Program-made: the position numbers and the translations under genes | Shown here: positions 9,003 through 16,246 of the stretch, one piece after another | Layout: each line of letters opens with the position of its first letter | Numbering within the stretch: position 1 is the stretch's first letter | Origin: Pediococcus argentinicus | GTDB taxonomy: Bacteria; Bacillota; Bacilli; Lactobacillales; Lactobacillaceae | DNA length: 49,896 nucleotides | NCBI RefSeq assembly: GCF_001437605.1 | Contig: NZ_JQCQ01000010.1 | Location: 1 to 49,896 of the forward strand | Direction: 5' to 3' | The notes under the pieces: model-generated | What the model saw: the letters and a program-made list of their open reading frames with translations, nothing else | Told to the model about the DNA's origin: nothing | Databases searched by the model: none

Positions 9003-9018
9003 ACTGGTTGGTACCAGT
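9003..9018. promoter_or_regulatory. Operator O2, 16-bp palindrome
   Basis: ACTGGTTGGTACCAGT: inverted repeat ACTGGT-N4-ACCAGT, identical to the copy at 9035-9050, with starts 32 bp (about three helical turns) apart. It lies just downstream of the -10 of the lacD1 promoter. The form suits a dimeric GntR/HutC repressor. Confidence 0.8.
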
Positions 9019-9028
9019 TCCACCTAAT

Positions 9029-9057
9029 ATACTAACTGGTTGGTACCAGTAAGTCAA
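9029..9057 (-). promoter_or_regulatory. Promoter of the amino-sugar operon
   Basis: On the minus strand TTGACT (9057-9052), a 17-bp spacer and TAGTAT (9034-9029) form a near-consensus vegetative promoter. The spacer is almost wholly filled by operator O1, so repressor binding would exclude RNA polymerase. Confidence 0.8.
9035..9050. promoter_or_regulatory. Operator O1, 16-bp palindrome inside the promoter spacer
   Basis: Second exact copy of ACTGGTTGGTACCAGT. It occupies 16 of the 17 bases between the -35 and -10 boxes of the operon promoter. Probably bound by the GntR regulator encoded at 2434-3180; that assignment is inferred from the operon and from repressor family habits. Confidence 0.8.
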
Positions 9058-9104
9058 GAATGAATTATTATTTTTTTAATAAAAATAGAAAGTGACCCAA
9101 CACA

Positions 9105-9767
9105 ATGCAAAAACAAAAAGAATTGACAATATACTTAATACGGCATGGCGAAACATATTTAAATAAATATAATCGCATGCAAGGATGGGCGGATACGCCA
9201 TTAACACCAGCTGGAATTGAGCAAGTTACCAATGCAGCAGATAAGGTCGCCAATATAAAGTTCGACAAATATTATTCAAGCGACTTATTGCGTGCAGTGT
9301 CTACAGCTGAAATTTTTAAAAAAGAAAACGTTAATACAAATTCTGAAACTCATAAAACAATTCAAGTACCAGAGCTTCGCGAAGCATGCTTTGGATATTT
9401 TGAAGGAGCAGATGGATCAGCCACTTGGAGTCAAATTTGCCGGCCTTTAGGATATCCAGGCATAGATGAATTCTTATCTGAGCATACATTTTTGGATGCT
9501 AGAGATATTATGAGTAAAGCCGATCCATTTAAAGATGCTGAAAATAGCAAAGCTTTTACTAAGCGTATTCGCTTAGGTCTAAAAAAATTAATTGATAAAT
9601 CCGATGATCAAGATACCATTTGCGTTATCTCACATGGTGATGCCATTAGAACTATCATTCAGATGTTGGATCCATCAATCGATGTTCACCTCCCAATTAA
9701 AAATGGCAGTATAAATATAATTACGTACAAAGAGGGAAAATTCTTTATCGATGCATATAATAAATAA
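9105..9767 (+). CDS. Histidine phosphatase (phosphoglycerate mutase-like) family protein
   Basis: 220-aa cytoplasmic enzyme of the histidine phosphatase branch 1. The catalytic motif LIRHGETYLNKYNRMQGW (residues about 11-28) contains the phospho-accepting histidine of RHG, and ISHGDAIRTII carries the second conserved histidine. Family members act as sugar-phosphate phosphatases, cofactor-dependent mutases or nucleotide phosphatases; the substrate cannot be told here. It is transcribed away from the amino-sugar operon across the double-operator region, so it could share that control, although no strong rightward promoter is obvious. It is followed by a strong two-way terminator. Confidence 0.88.
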   Translation: MQKQKELTIYLIRHGETYLNKYNRMQGWADTPLTPAGIEQVTNAADKVANIKFDKYYSSDLLRAVSTAEIFKKENVNTNSETHKTIQVPELREACFGYFEGADGSATWSQICRPLGYPGIDEFLSEHTFLDARDIMSKADPFKDAENSKAFTKRIRLGLKKLIDKSDDQDTICVISHGDAIRTIIQMLDPSIDVHLPIKNGSINIITYKEGKFFIDAYNK

Positions 9768-9804
9768 AAATTGGCAGCTAGATTTTTCTCTAGTTGCCAA
9801 TTTT
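9767..9804. terminator. Bidirectional terminator
   Basis: A 16-bp inverted repeat (9767-9782 with 9789-9804; core TTGGCA...TGCCAA) with one G-T type pair, flanked by A- and T-runs. It serves the phosphatase gene on the plus strand and the lac operon, ending with the 37-aa gene, on the minus strand. Confidence 0.88.
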
Positions 9805-9817
9805 CATATATATAACA

Positions 9818-9931
9818 TTAAAATGGATCTTTAACCGGAAATTCTTTTAACTGTCGGTCAATCATATCTCTATGCATTTGTTCCAACTTATCAATTTCCT
9901 TTAGTTCTTCATCTGTGGGCTTGTCTGCCAT
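9818..9931 (-). CDS. Small 37-aa acidic protein at the end of the lac operon
   Basis: Short frame with an excellent AAAGGAGT ribosome binding site about 9 nt before ATG. The product starts MADKPTDEELKEIDKLEQ and ends EFPVKDPF: charged, no membrane segment, helix-prone with heptad-like leucine, isoleucine and methionine. It begins 15 nt after the stop of the DUF4867-like gene, so it is the last gene of the lacR-lacA-lacB-lacD2 operon, just before the terminator. I do not recognise it. The ribosome binding site, tight spacing and complete frame up to the terminator support a real gene. It may modulate a neighbouring enzyme or the PTS, but nothing shows this. Confidence 0.65.
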   Translation of the reverse strand: MADKPTDEELKEIDKLEQMHRDMIDRQLKEFPVKDPF

Positions 9932-9946
9932 GATAATCAGACTCCT

Positions 9947-10612
9947 TTAAATTGAATTAACTTCAATCAGTTTTCCTAACACACCTGGTAATATTCCCTG
10001 ACTAATTTTATCAGTTCGTGTTTTGTGTGCTAACTGAAATTTATTTTTCTTAACAACCATTCTGTTTGATGATTTAAAATGATCCGGCAAGATTTGGTTT
10101 GTTCCCTGCAAAACTATCACAATTGCTTTGAAGCCAGACTTTTCAACTTCTATAGGGCTATAGTGCAATGTATCACTGTACATTTCAAAAACTGTTCCTT
10201 TTGGAATAAAGAATAGTTCCGCATGTTTCTCAGCATTATATTCCTGGTTTTCAATGTCTGAACGTTTTCCTAGAGCCATCACAACATCAGTAAAAGTTAT
10301 ATTAACCTCACTACCCTGATGAAACTCAATAGCAGAAAATGAATTACAATGTCCCAAACATTCTCCTGCTGAGACGCTCATGCCAGCGTAAATATCTCTT
10401 TCAATATCTTTAATAATTTTCGTTGCTTCAATTTTATCGTTGTCAACGACATAGCTATTAGTATCCGAAATACTGACTTTATCCATATACTTATTTAATT
10501 CAGACAAATCATAACCTGAATACACTATTCCATACTTCTTAAACTCACTATCATCTAAACTGTGGATTATTAAATCCTTGTTTTTTTCTTTTAGCTCATC
10601 TAATTTTGACAT
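9947..10612 (-). CDS. DUF4867-like protein of the tagatose operon (cupin-like)
   Basis: 221-aa soluble protein, most like the DUF4867 family, which I recall next to lac/tagatose genes in Firmicutes. The centre (residues about 85-175) has a cupin-like pattern: GHCNSFSAIEFHQGSE with two histidines, an acidic KHAELFFIPKGT segment and a TLHYSPIEV segment, suggesting a metal-binding jelly-roll as in sugar isomerases. Its place between lacD2 and the small 37-aa gene in a lacR-controlled operon implies a role in galactose 6-phosphate or tagatose 6-phosphate metabolism, perhaps an epimerase or isomerase. It is not a PfkB-type kinase, so it does not replace the absent lacC. Function unknown. Confidence 0.6.
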   Translation of the reverse strand: MSKLDELKEKNKDLIIHSLDDSEFKKYGIVYSGYDLSELNKYMDKVSISDTNSYVVDNDKIEATKIIKDIERDIYAGMSVSAGECLGHCNSFSAIEFHQGSEVNITFTDVVMALGKRSDIENQEYNAEKHAELFFIPKGTVFEMYSDTLHYSPIEVEKSGFKAIVIVLQGTNQILPDHFKSSNRMVVKKNKFQLAHKTRTDKISQGILPGVLGKLIEVNSI

Positions 10613-10634
10613 TTAAAAACTTCCTTTGATTAAA

Positions 10635-11636
10635 TTATCCTTCAACCTTACTGAACCATGAAGTTGCAGTTTCATTTAATACCTTATTAAGTTCTTCAAT
10701 GTTTTTGCGTCCTTCATTTTGCATCCACTTACGGCCACTTTCTTCACTTTCACCAGCAAATGGTTCGATAGAATGACGCCATGTTGCACGGCCACAAAGG
10801 ACTCCGTTAAATTCTGATCCCGCCTCTTTAGCAAACTTCAACTCGTCTTGGAATAATTGTGCTGAAACTCCGGCACTTAGAAAAATAAATGGCAAATCTG
10901 TAGCTTCGCTCTGTTGTTTGTAGAAACTTGCAGCTTCTTCTTTAGAATAGATTGCTTCTTGACCATTTTCTGTAAATCCTTCAACAAAAGCCTGGTTAAC
11001 CGGCACTTCAAGTTTCAAAACATCAACACCATATTCTGGTTTTGAAAATTCCTTTGTCATTTCGATAACTTTATGTGGTTTTACTTTTGCATACTCAGCG
11101 CTCTTAGCATCATCAATATTTGCGTCATAAGAAACTAATTCTAGGAATAATGGTAAGTCTTCTGCTTTACATTCATCACCGATTCGTTCGATAAACGCCT
11201 TTTTACGATTGTTAATTTCAGAATCTTCATCAGTATCATAGTACAGAAGGAACTTGATTGCGTCTGCACCACGAGCTTTCAAACGACTTACTGACCAATC
11301 ATCAAGAATATCTGGGAATCGGCCTGGTTCTGTTGCATCATAACCTGTTTTTTCGTAGGCAAACAACAATCCAGCATTTTCATCTCTGACTTGTGAAGCA
11401 GGAATACCATATTCTGGGTCCAGTAAAATACCTGTTGAATAAGGTGTTAATTCAGAAGAAATTGCAACCTTGAAGTCTTCAATTTCTTTTTGATTAGATG
11501 GCTTACCACTTGCAGCCTCAATCATCTTTTTTAAAGAACCTCGTTGATCAATTGCCAAAGCATTAATAACTCCATCCTTACTAGAAAGCGCTTTCATTCC
11601 TTGCAGTTTTCCACCACTTATTTTTCTAATTGACAT
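10635..11636 (-). CDS. lacD: Tagatose-1,6-bisphosphate aldolase (copy 2)
   Basis: Second LacD, 333 aa, with the same motifs as copy 1: NALAIDQRGSLKKMI, ILLDPEYGIPA, DAIKFLLYYD and VLKLEVPVN. It differs by a short N-terminal extension (MSIRKISG) and many conservative changes. It lies after lacB in the lacR-led operon. A complete cre-like sequence lies within its 5' coding part (11583-11596). Having one copy in each of two differently controlled operons suggests that aldolase is supplied whichever sugar, galactose/galactitol-type or amino sugar, is present. The start follows a GGAGGATTAG site. Confidence 0.95.
   Translation of the reverse strand: MSIRKISGGKLQGMKALSSKDGVINALAIDQRGSLKKMIEAASGKPSNQKEIEDFKVAISSELTPYSTGILLDPEYGIPASQVRDENAGLLFAYEKTGYDATEPGRFPDILDDWSVSRLKARGADAIKFLLYYDTDEDSEINNRKKAFIERIGDECKAEDLPLFLELVSYDANIDDAKSAEYAKVKPHKVIEMTKEFSKPEYGVDVLKLEVPVNQAFVEGFTENGQEAIYSKEEAASFYKQQSEATDLPFIFLSAGVSAQLFQDELKFAKEAGSEFNGVLCGRATWRHSIEPFAGESEESGRKWMQNEGRKNIEELNKVLNETATSWFSKVEG
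11583..11596 (-). promoter_or_regulatory. Intragenic cre-like site in lacD2
   Basis: TGAAAGCGCTTTCT on the minus strand, a nearly symmetric cre box inside codons near the start of lacD2. The matching codons in lacD1 do not form a cre. It could act as a roadblock for CcpA, or be a coding coincidence. Confidence 0.45.
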
Positions 11637-11680
11637 ATTATTCTAATCCTCCAACTCTATTTTTATTTGATTCATTTTAA

Positions 11681-12199
11681 CTAATCGTGATATACGCCTT
11701 TAGCCCACTTTTCATTTTCAGCATCGAAGAAATGTGGATTATCTTTTTGTTCTGGGTTTGGTGTTGCAATGTTGTTAATTTTCTCAATAATCTTCTTGTT
11801 TTCAGGTGTTTCTTTATATTCAGAATTTAAGAATACAGAGATAATGTCTTCACACAAATGTTCACCGACTGTAGCTCCACCAAATCCGATAATATTTGCA
11901 TTCAATTCTTCTTTTGCATAACGTGCAGCAACTAGATTTGAAACTAATGCTGCTCTAACACCTTCATTCTTATCTGCAGCAGTACTGATACCAATTCCTG
12001 TACCACAAAGAACAACTCCTAAGTCTGCTCGGCCGTCAGCAACATCTTCAGCAACTCTTTTTCCGTAGATTGGATAATGTGTTCTTGATGTATCATATGT
12101 CCCTTCATCAATAACAGTGTGTCCTAAAGACTTTAAAAAATTAGATAATTGAATTTTTGTTTCTGTAACAATATGGTCATTACCAATTGAAATAATCAT
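11681..12199 (-). CDS. lacB: Galactose-6-phosphate isomerase subunit B
   Basis: One of two subunits that turn galactose 6-phosphate into tagatose 6-phosphate. 172 aa, the normal LacB length. It belongs to the RpiB/LacAB family: [15 protein letters not shown] at the N terminus, [15 protein letters not shown] with the family's catalytic cysteine, and [15 protein letters not shown]. It follows lacA by 13 nt. LacA and LacB form a heteromultimer, so both genes are needed. Control is expected from LacR encoded at the head of the operon and from the shared 13470-13650 control region. Confidence 0.95.
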   Translation of the reverse strand: MIISIGNDHIVTETKIQLSNFLKSLGHTVIDEGTYDTSRTHYPIYGKRVAEDVADGRADLGVVLCGTGIGISTAADKNEGVRAALVSNLVAARYAKEELNANIIGFGGATVGEHLCEDIISVFLNSEYKETPENKKIIEKINNIATPNPEQKDNPHFFDAENEKWAKGVYHD

Positions 12200-12212
12200 T
12201 TCAAGATCCTCC

Positions 12213-12641
12213 TTAAATCATTTTTTCTAGCATATCTAGTCGTACTTGGTGACGTCCGCCTGCATATTCTGTATCAAGATAATATTGAACGATGTTATAA
12301 GCTAACTTTTCAGCTACAACTCCTGATCCAATTGAAATGGCCTTTGCACCATTATGCATAGCCGTCATATGTGCTGTGTTTTCTTCAATAACATTCGCTG
12401 TAACCATGCCTTTAACTTTGTTGCTTGCCATTGCTGAACCAACACCATATTCATCAAACATAACAGCCTTCTTAACGCCTTCTTTTAAGACCTTATCTGT
12501 CACTGCCAACGAAGAATCAACAAAATCCTCTTGAGGTGTTTCACTAACATCTTCAACTTCATATCCATTAGTCTTTAAATACTTTTTAACTTTTTCTTTC
12601 AGTTCAAATCCATTTTTGTCTGATCCTAATACTACCTTCAT
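12213..12641 (-). CDS. lacA: Galactose-6-phosphate isomerase subunit A
   Basis: Partner of LacB in the galactose 6-phosphate isomerase. 142 aa, the usual LacA length. RpiB/LacAB family features are [19 protein letters not shown] at the start, [16 protein letters not shown] in the middle and a C-terminal [11 protein letters not shown] helix. It lacks the catalytic CGTG cysteine motif, as is normal for LacA. It lies 15 nt after lacR and 13 nt before lacB. Confidence 0.94.
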   Translation of the reverse strand: MKVVLGSDKNGFELKEKVKKYLKTNGYEVEDVSETPQEDFVDSSLAVTDKVLKEGVKKAVMFDEYGVGSAMASNKVKGMVTANVIEENTAHMTAMHNGAKAISIGSGVVAEKLAYNIVQYYLDTEYAGGRHQVRLDMLEKMI

Positions 12642-12656
12642 AACTTATATCTCCTT

Positions 12657-13421
12657 TTAGTTAGATTTAGATACAAATACTCGTGTAATTGAAGCGTAAT
12701 GATTAAGAATCTCATCATCTACACTATTGTCAGTAATTAATCCATCGACATCTTGTAAATTATAAAATTGATAGAAATCATCGTGATTTAGTTTATTATG
12801 ATCGGCCACAACATACTTTTCCTGGGACTGATTTAAAGCAATGGACTGTGTTTCTCCTTCATCAGGATTTGCATTCATTAGACTGTTATCCATAATTCCA
12901 TTAACACCAACAAACGCTTTATGCATCCTTATGCTCTTTAAAAAATCTTGAGCTAAGCTTCCAATAAAAGCTCCACTTCTGCTTCTATATGTTCCACCAA
13001 CAAGACAAAGTTCATAGTCATGTTCGTCTCTAAACCTCTCAAATACTGGTAGACTATTTGTTACTATTCTTAAGTCTTCAACATTTAAATATTTAGAAAC
13101 TAGTTCATTTGTTGATCCCGGTCCTAGGAAAATTGTTTCATTATCTTCAATCATCCCTGCCACTTGCTTTGCAATTTCATTTTTCTCTTCCAAATGAATT
13201 TGTCTTTTCTGTATATAGGAAGGCTCATTCTTGTTAGCAAAGTTTATGCTTTGTGCACCACCGTGAACTCTAACAATTTTTTCTTCTTTTTCTAATTCAT
13301 CAAGATCTCTTCTTATAGTCATAGATGAAACGCTCAATGAATCAACCAAGTTCGTAACTGTTACGACGCCTTCCTGATTCACTGCATCGAGAATCTTAAC
13401 CATTCGCTCGTTTTTTAACAC
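12657..13421 (-). CDS. lacR: DeoR-family lactose/galactose operon repressor LacR
   Basis: DNA-binding repressor; the usual inducer in this family is tagatose 6-phosphate. I place the start at the GTG at 13421 (254 aa, LKNERMVKIL...), because AAGGAGG lies 8 nt before it; the longer frame to 13469 would begin upstream of the ribosome binding site. Residues about 1-60 form the DeoR helix-turn-helix (VSSMTIRRDLDELEKEEKI, then RVHGGA). The rest is the DeoR sensor domain (FLGPGSTNELVSKYL, LVGGTYRSRSGAFIGS). First gene of lacR-lacA-lacB-lacD2-DUF4867-like-37aa, so it represses its own operon. The divergent gatABC promoter is within its likely operator region. Confidence 0.93.
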   Translation of the reverse strand: MLKNERMVKILDAVNQEGVVTVTNLVDSLSVSSMTIRRDLDELEKEEKIVRVHGGAQSINFANKNEPSYIQKRQIHLEEKNEIAKQVAGMIEDNETIFLGPGSTNELVSKYLNVEDLRIVTNSLPVFERFRDEHDYELCLVGGTYRSRSGAFIGSLAQDFLKSIRMHKAFVGVNGIMDNSLMNANPDEGETQSIALNQSQEKYVVADHNKLNHDDFYQFYNLQDVDGLITDNSVDDEILNHYASITRVFVSKSN

Positions 13422-13472
13422 CAGCACCGCCTCCTTATCTATGTAGATTATATGATACTCCAAAAACAAACT

Positions 13473-13497
13473 GTTCGTTTATGTTCGTTTCTGTTTC
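13473..13497. promoter_or_regulatory. Tandem 10-bp repeats, candidate LacR operator near the lacR promoter
   Basis: GTTCGTTTAT and GTTCGTTTCT follow each other directly and a third partial unit GTTTC follows, giving exactly helical phasing. A likely -10 of the lacR promoter (TATAAT on the minus strand, 13452-13447) lies about 20 bp downstream. DeoR-family repressors such as LacR and DeoR use phased repeats of this kind. A diverged relative of the repeat appears near 13607-13643. Confidence 0.6.
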
Positions 13498-13565
13498 AAA
13501 ATGAGAATAATATATAATTTAAAGAAAGTCAATAGCCATGCTAAAAATATTAATTTATTTTCTTA

Positions 13566-13593
13566 TTGACATTTGAAAGCGCTTAATTATAAT
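13566..13593 (+). promoter_or_regulatory. Promoter of gatABC with a cre box in the spacer
   Basis: TTGACA (13566-13571), a 16-bp spacer and TATAAT (13588-13593). Both hexamers match consensus exactly. The spacer contains TGAAAGCGCTTAAT (13574-13587), a cre-type box, so CcpA binding would directly block polymerase when glucose is present. Confidence 0.85.
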
Positions 13594-13613
13594 AAGACTT
13601 GTAAAAACAAATA

Positions 13614-13643
13614 AACAAAAGCGAACATTTATGAACTTTTGTT
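13614..13643. promoter_or_regulatory. Inverted repeat downstream of the gat promoter, candidate LacR operator
   Basis: AACAAAAG (13614-13621) and CTTTTGTT (13636-13643) form an inverted repeat around GCGAACATTTATGAA, covering the start of the gat transcript. The GAACAT and AAACAAA units resemble the phased GTTCGTTT repeats near lacR read on the other strand, consistent with one regulator for both directions. Confidence 0.5.
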
Positions 13644-13659
13644 ATCAAGGAGGTGCCAA

Positions 13660-14160
13660 ATGAATAGTATTGATGTTTCATTATTTGATAGCGACATCGT
13701 CTATGTTTCTAAGGCGAACTCTCGCAGAGAAGTATTTAAAGAAGTATCTGATGATTTATTTAAAAGAGGTTATGTGAAGGAATCTTTCCTTGATAACCTC
13801 AACACTAGGGAGGATGCATATCCTACAGGAGTCGATATGACCCCTGTATCAACGGATTACCCAAATGTTGCAATTCCACATACTGAGGCTAACTTCGTTT
13901 ACAAACGAAAGATAGTTCCAGTAAAGTTGGAAAATCCTATTCAGTTTCACAATATGATTGATCCCTCACAAAAGATAGAAGTTGAGTTTTTATTTATGAT
14001 TCTTAACAACGATCCAGAAGGTCAAGCAAATGTATTAGCTGAGATTATGGACTTTCTAACACAAACTCCCAAAGAAAAATTATTAGAATTCTTTGGAAGT
14101 GACTCAAAAACTGATATTTTTAATTTTTTAGAAAATAACTTTACTAAGGTAAGTAATTAG
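13660..14160 (+). CDS. gatA: PTS galactitol/galactose-type EIIA component
   Basis: Soluble 166-aa phosphocarrier of the fructose-mannitol EIIA superfamily, galactitol branch. The phosphorylated histidine is His74 in NVAIPHTEAN. The ATG at 13660 was chosen because a full AAGGAGGTG site lies just before it; the longer frame from 13639 overlaps that site. First gene of gatA-gatB-gatC, divergent from lacR. In lactobacilli and streptococci such systems bring in galactitol or galactose as 6-phosphates; with lacAB next door, galactose 6-phosphate is the more likely product here (inference). Confidence 0.92.
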   Translation: MNSIDVSLFDSDIVYVSKANSRREVFKEVSDDLFKRGYVKESFLDNLNTREDAYPTGVDMTPVSTDYPNVAIPHTEANFVYKRKIVPVKLENPIQFHNMIDPSQKIEVEFLFMILNNDPEGQANVLAEIMDFLTQTPKEKLLEFFGSDSKTDIFNFLENNFTKVSN

Positions 14161-14172
14161 GAGGAATTTAAA

Positions 14173-14475
14173 ATGATTAAAATGTTAACTGCTTGTGGTG
14201 CTGGTGTTAATTCAAGTCATCAAATTAAAGATGCTGTTGAAGCAGAGATGAAGAACCGTGGATATGATGTTTCCGTTGACGCTGAAATGATTAAGGACGT
14301 AACACCCGAAATGATGAAGGGCGTTCAAGTATTTCTACCTATTAACAAACCAGATTTAGGATTCGATATCGATATACCTGAAATTGATGCTGGAGCAATT
14401 CTATATAGAATGCCTGCAATGGCTCAGCCAGTTTACGACAAAATCGAAACAGAAATTAAAAAAATCCAAGCTTAG
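14173..14475 (+). CDS. gatB: PTS galactitol/galactose-type EIIB component
   Basis: 100-aa phosphocarrier domain of the lactose/galactitol EIIB fold. Phosphorylation is on a cysteine: MIKMLTACGAGVNSS gives Cys8 in the P-loop-like CGAGVNSS. It lies 12 nt after gatA with AGGAGGAATT before its ATG. A weak hairpin (TGGATCAA at 14484-14491 with TTGGTCCA at 14504-14511) lies between it and gatC and may tune the stoichiometry of the soluble and membrane subunits. Confidence 0.93.
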   Translation: MIKMLTACGAGVNSSHQIKDAVEAEMKNRGYDVSVDAEMIKDVTPEMMKGVQVFLPINKPDLGFDIDIPEIDAGAILYRMPAMAQPVYDKIETEIKKIQA

Positions 14476-14561
14476 CAATATTTTGGATCAAGGTAGTAAG
14501 TCTTTGGTCCATTACATAACTTTGTTAGATTCAAAAATTAAATATTAAAGGAGTGAAAATA

Positions 14562-15983
14562 ATGCACGCAATAATTCAATTTGCTAATGCAGTTTTTAAC
14601 CCAATTATCCAACTTGGTGCGGCACCAATTATGTTAATTGTTCTGACGTTACTTGCTTGGGCATTGGGAGTTAAGTTTTCAAAGGCTCTTGAAGGTGGTA
14701 TTAAACTTGCCATTGCTTTAACAGGTATTGGAGCAATTATTAATTTATTGACAACTACCTATCAACAACCTCTTACAGACTTCGTTAAGTCAACAGGTAT
14801 TAACCTTTCCATTACTGATGTTGGATGGGCTCCACTTGCAACAATCACTTGGGGTTCTCCATACACACTGTTCTTCCTATTAGTAATGGTTGTAGTCAAC
14901 TTGGTTATGTTAAGTCTCAAATGGACTAACACTTTGGATGTTGATGTCTTTGATATTTGGCATATCTCATTCACAGCTTTGATGGCTATGTACTTCGGTG
15001 CAAACTTATTTATCGCTACATTGCTAATTCTTCTTATCGGAGTTCTTAAGATTATCAACTCAGATTTGATGAAACCAACATTTAACGACTTACTTGATGC
15101 ACCTGATGATAACCCTATGACAACAACTCATTTGAACTACATGATGAACCCTTTCATTATGATTCTTGATAAGTTGTTTGATAAGATTTTCCCTTGGTTA
15201 GATAAATACGACTTTGATTCCGCTGACCTTAATAAGCGAATCGGATTCTGGGGTAGTCACTTTGCCATTGGTGTTTATCTAGGTGTATTCATTGGATTAC
15301 TATCACGCCAAGATCCTAAAGAAATTTTGACTTTAGCATTTATTGGTGGTGTTTGTTTGGAACTATTCTCACAAATCGGATCATGGTTTATCGCAGCCGT
15401 TGAACCTTTATCACAAGGTGTTACAGACCTTGCCAACAAACGTCTAAACGGACGTAAGTTGAATATCGGTTTAGATTGGCCATTCTTAGCTGGTCGTTCA
15501 GAAATTTGGGCTGCTGCTAACGTTCTCGCACCAATTATGTTAGTTGAAGCACTTATCTTACCAGGCAACCGTATCTTACCTTTAGGTGGAATTATTGCCA
15601 TGGGTGTTACACCAGCATTATTAGTTGTTACTCGCGGTAAAATCATTCGTATGATTGTTATCGGTGCCATTGAAATGCCTCTATTCCTCTGGGCCGGAAC
15701 ATTAAGTGCACCATTCGTTACAGGTGTTGCAAAACACGTTGGTGCCTTTCCCGCAGGATTACATGCCGGTACACAAATTGCTTCATCAACTAAAGAAGGA
15801 CCTATCGAACAATATCTTGCATACTTGGTTGGTAAAGCATCAACTGGACAAATTGAATTTATTCTTTACGCTCTTCTTGCACTCGCAGCTTACGTACTTA
15901 TCTTCTGGTGGTACGCTCGTCAAATGAAGAAACGTAACGCAATTTATGCAGCTGAAAAAGAACAAGCTAACGCTGAAGCATAA
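14562..15983 (+). CDS. gatC: PTS galactitol/galactose-type EIIC permease
   Basis: Membrane channel of the PTS, 473 aa with about ten or more hydrophobic segments. The motif segments FNPIIQLGAAPIMLIVLTLL at the start and LDWPFLAGRSEIWAAANVLAP in the second half are typical of GatC. The ATG at 14562 follows AAAGGAGTG; the GTG 9 nt earlier is part of that site. It transports the sugar while EIIB phosphorylates it. No terminator separates it from the 54-aa membrane protein gene that follows, so the two are probably one transcript. Confidence 0.93.
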   Translation: MHAIIQFANAVFNPIIQLGAAPIMLIVLTLLAWALGVKFSKALEGGIKLAIALTGIGAIINLLTTTYQQPLTDFVKSTGINLSITDVGWAPLATITWGSPYTLFFLLVMVVVNLVMLSLKWTNTLDVDVFDIWHISFTALMAMYFGANLFIATLLILLIGVLKIINSDLMKPTFNDLLDAPDDNPMTTTHLNYMMNPFIMILDKLFDKIFPWLDKYDFDSADLNKRIGFWGSHFAIGVYLGVFIGLLSRQDPKEILTLAFIGGVCLELFSQIGSWFIAAVEPLSQGVTDLANKRLNGRKLNIGLDWPFLAGRSEIWAAANVLAPIMLVEALILPGNRILPLGGIIAMGVTPALLVVTRGKIIRMIVIGAIEMPLFLWAGTLSAPFVTGVAKHVGAFPAGLHAGTQIASSTKEGPIEQYLAYLVGKASTGQIEFILYALLALAAYVLIFWWYARQMKKRNAIYAAEKEQANAEA

Positions 15984-16024
15984 TAAAAAACAAATTCTCA
16001 TAACTAAATTGGAGAGTGAACGAA

Positions 16025-16189
16025 ATGATGCAAACATTTAAAAAAATAAAAACTAACAAAGCCATATTTTGGGGAATTGTAGTAATAATAACCTCAGTTA
16101 TTCCTGCGATTTTTCAAAAGAGTTCCCTTGCATACGCATTGCAAGCTCTCATCTCAATCATTGCATTATCTCAAATTATGAAAAAATAA
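16025..16189 (+). CDS. Small 54-aa membrane protein encoded after gatC
   Basis: Short frame beginning ATGATG, 8 nt after GGAGAG. The product has a basic cytoplasmic-looking start (MMQTFKKIKTNK), a first hydrophobic segment at about residues 13-30, a short loop (QKSS), a second hydrophobic segment at about residues 35-51 and a basic end (IMKK): a helical hairpin in the membrane with both ends inside by the positive-inside rule. It begins 41 nt after gatC and ends before the terminator at 16247-16280, so it belongs to the gat operon. I know no family for it. A partner of the GatC channel is a reasonable inference, comparable to small membrane regulators of other PTS permeases. Confidence 0.65.
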   Translation: MMQTFKKIKTNKAIFWGIVVIITSVIPAIFQKSSLAYALQALISIIALSQIMKK

Positions 16190-16246
16190 TAATAGTTCAC
16201 TTTCCAGTGAATGGTTCTAGGCAAACTTATGTTGATAGAGCTTTTC

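Noticed and set aside
9005-9033. Rightward promoter for the histidine phosphatase (TGGTTG, 17 bp, TATACT)
   Set aside because: The -10 is good but the -35 is poor, and the bases are better explained as operators and the leftward promoter; not called.
15275-15670. 131-aa frame antisense to gatC
   Set aside because: Shadow of a membrane protein gene; no translation signal.
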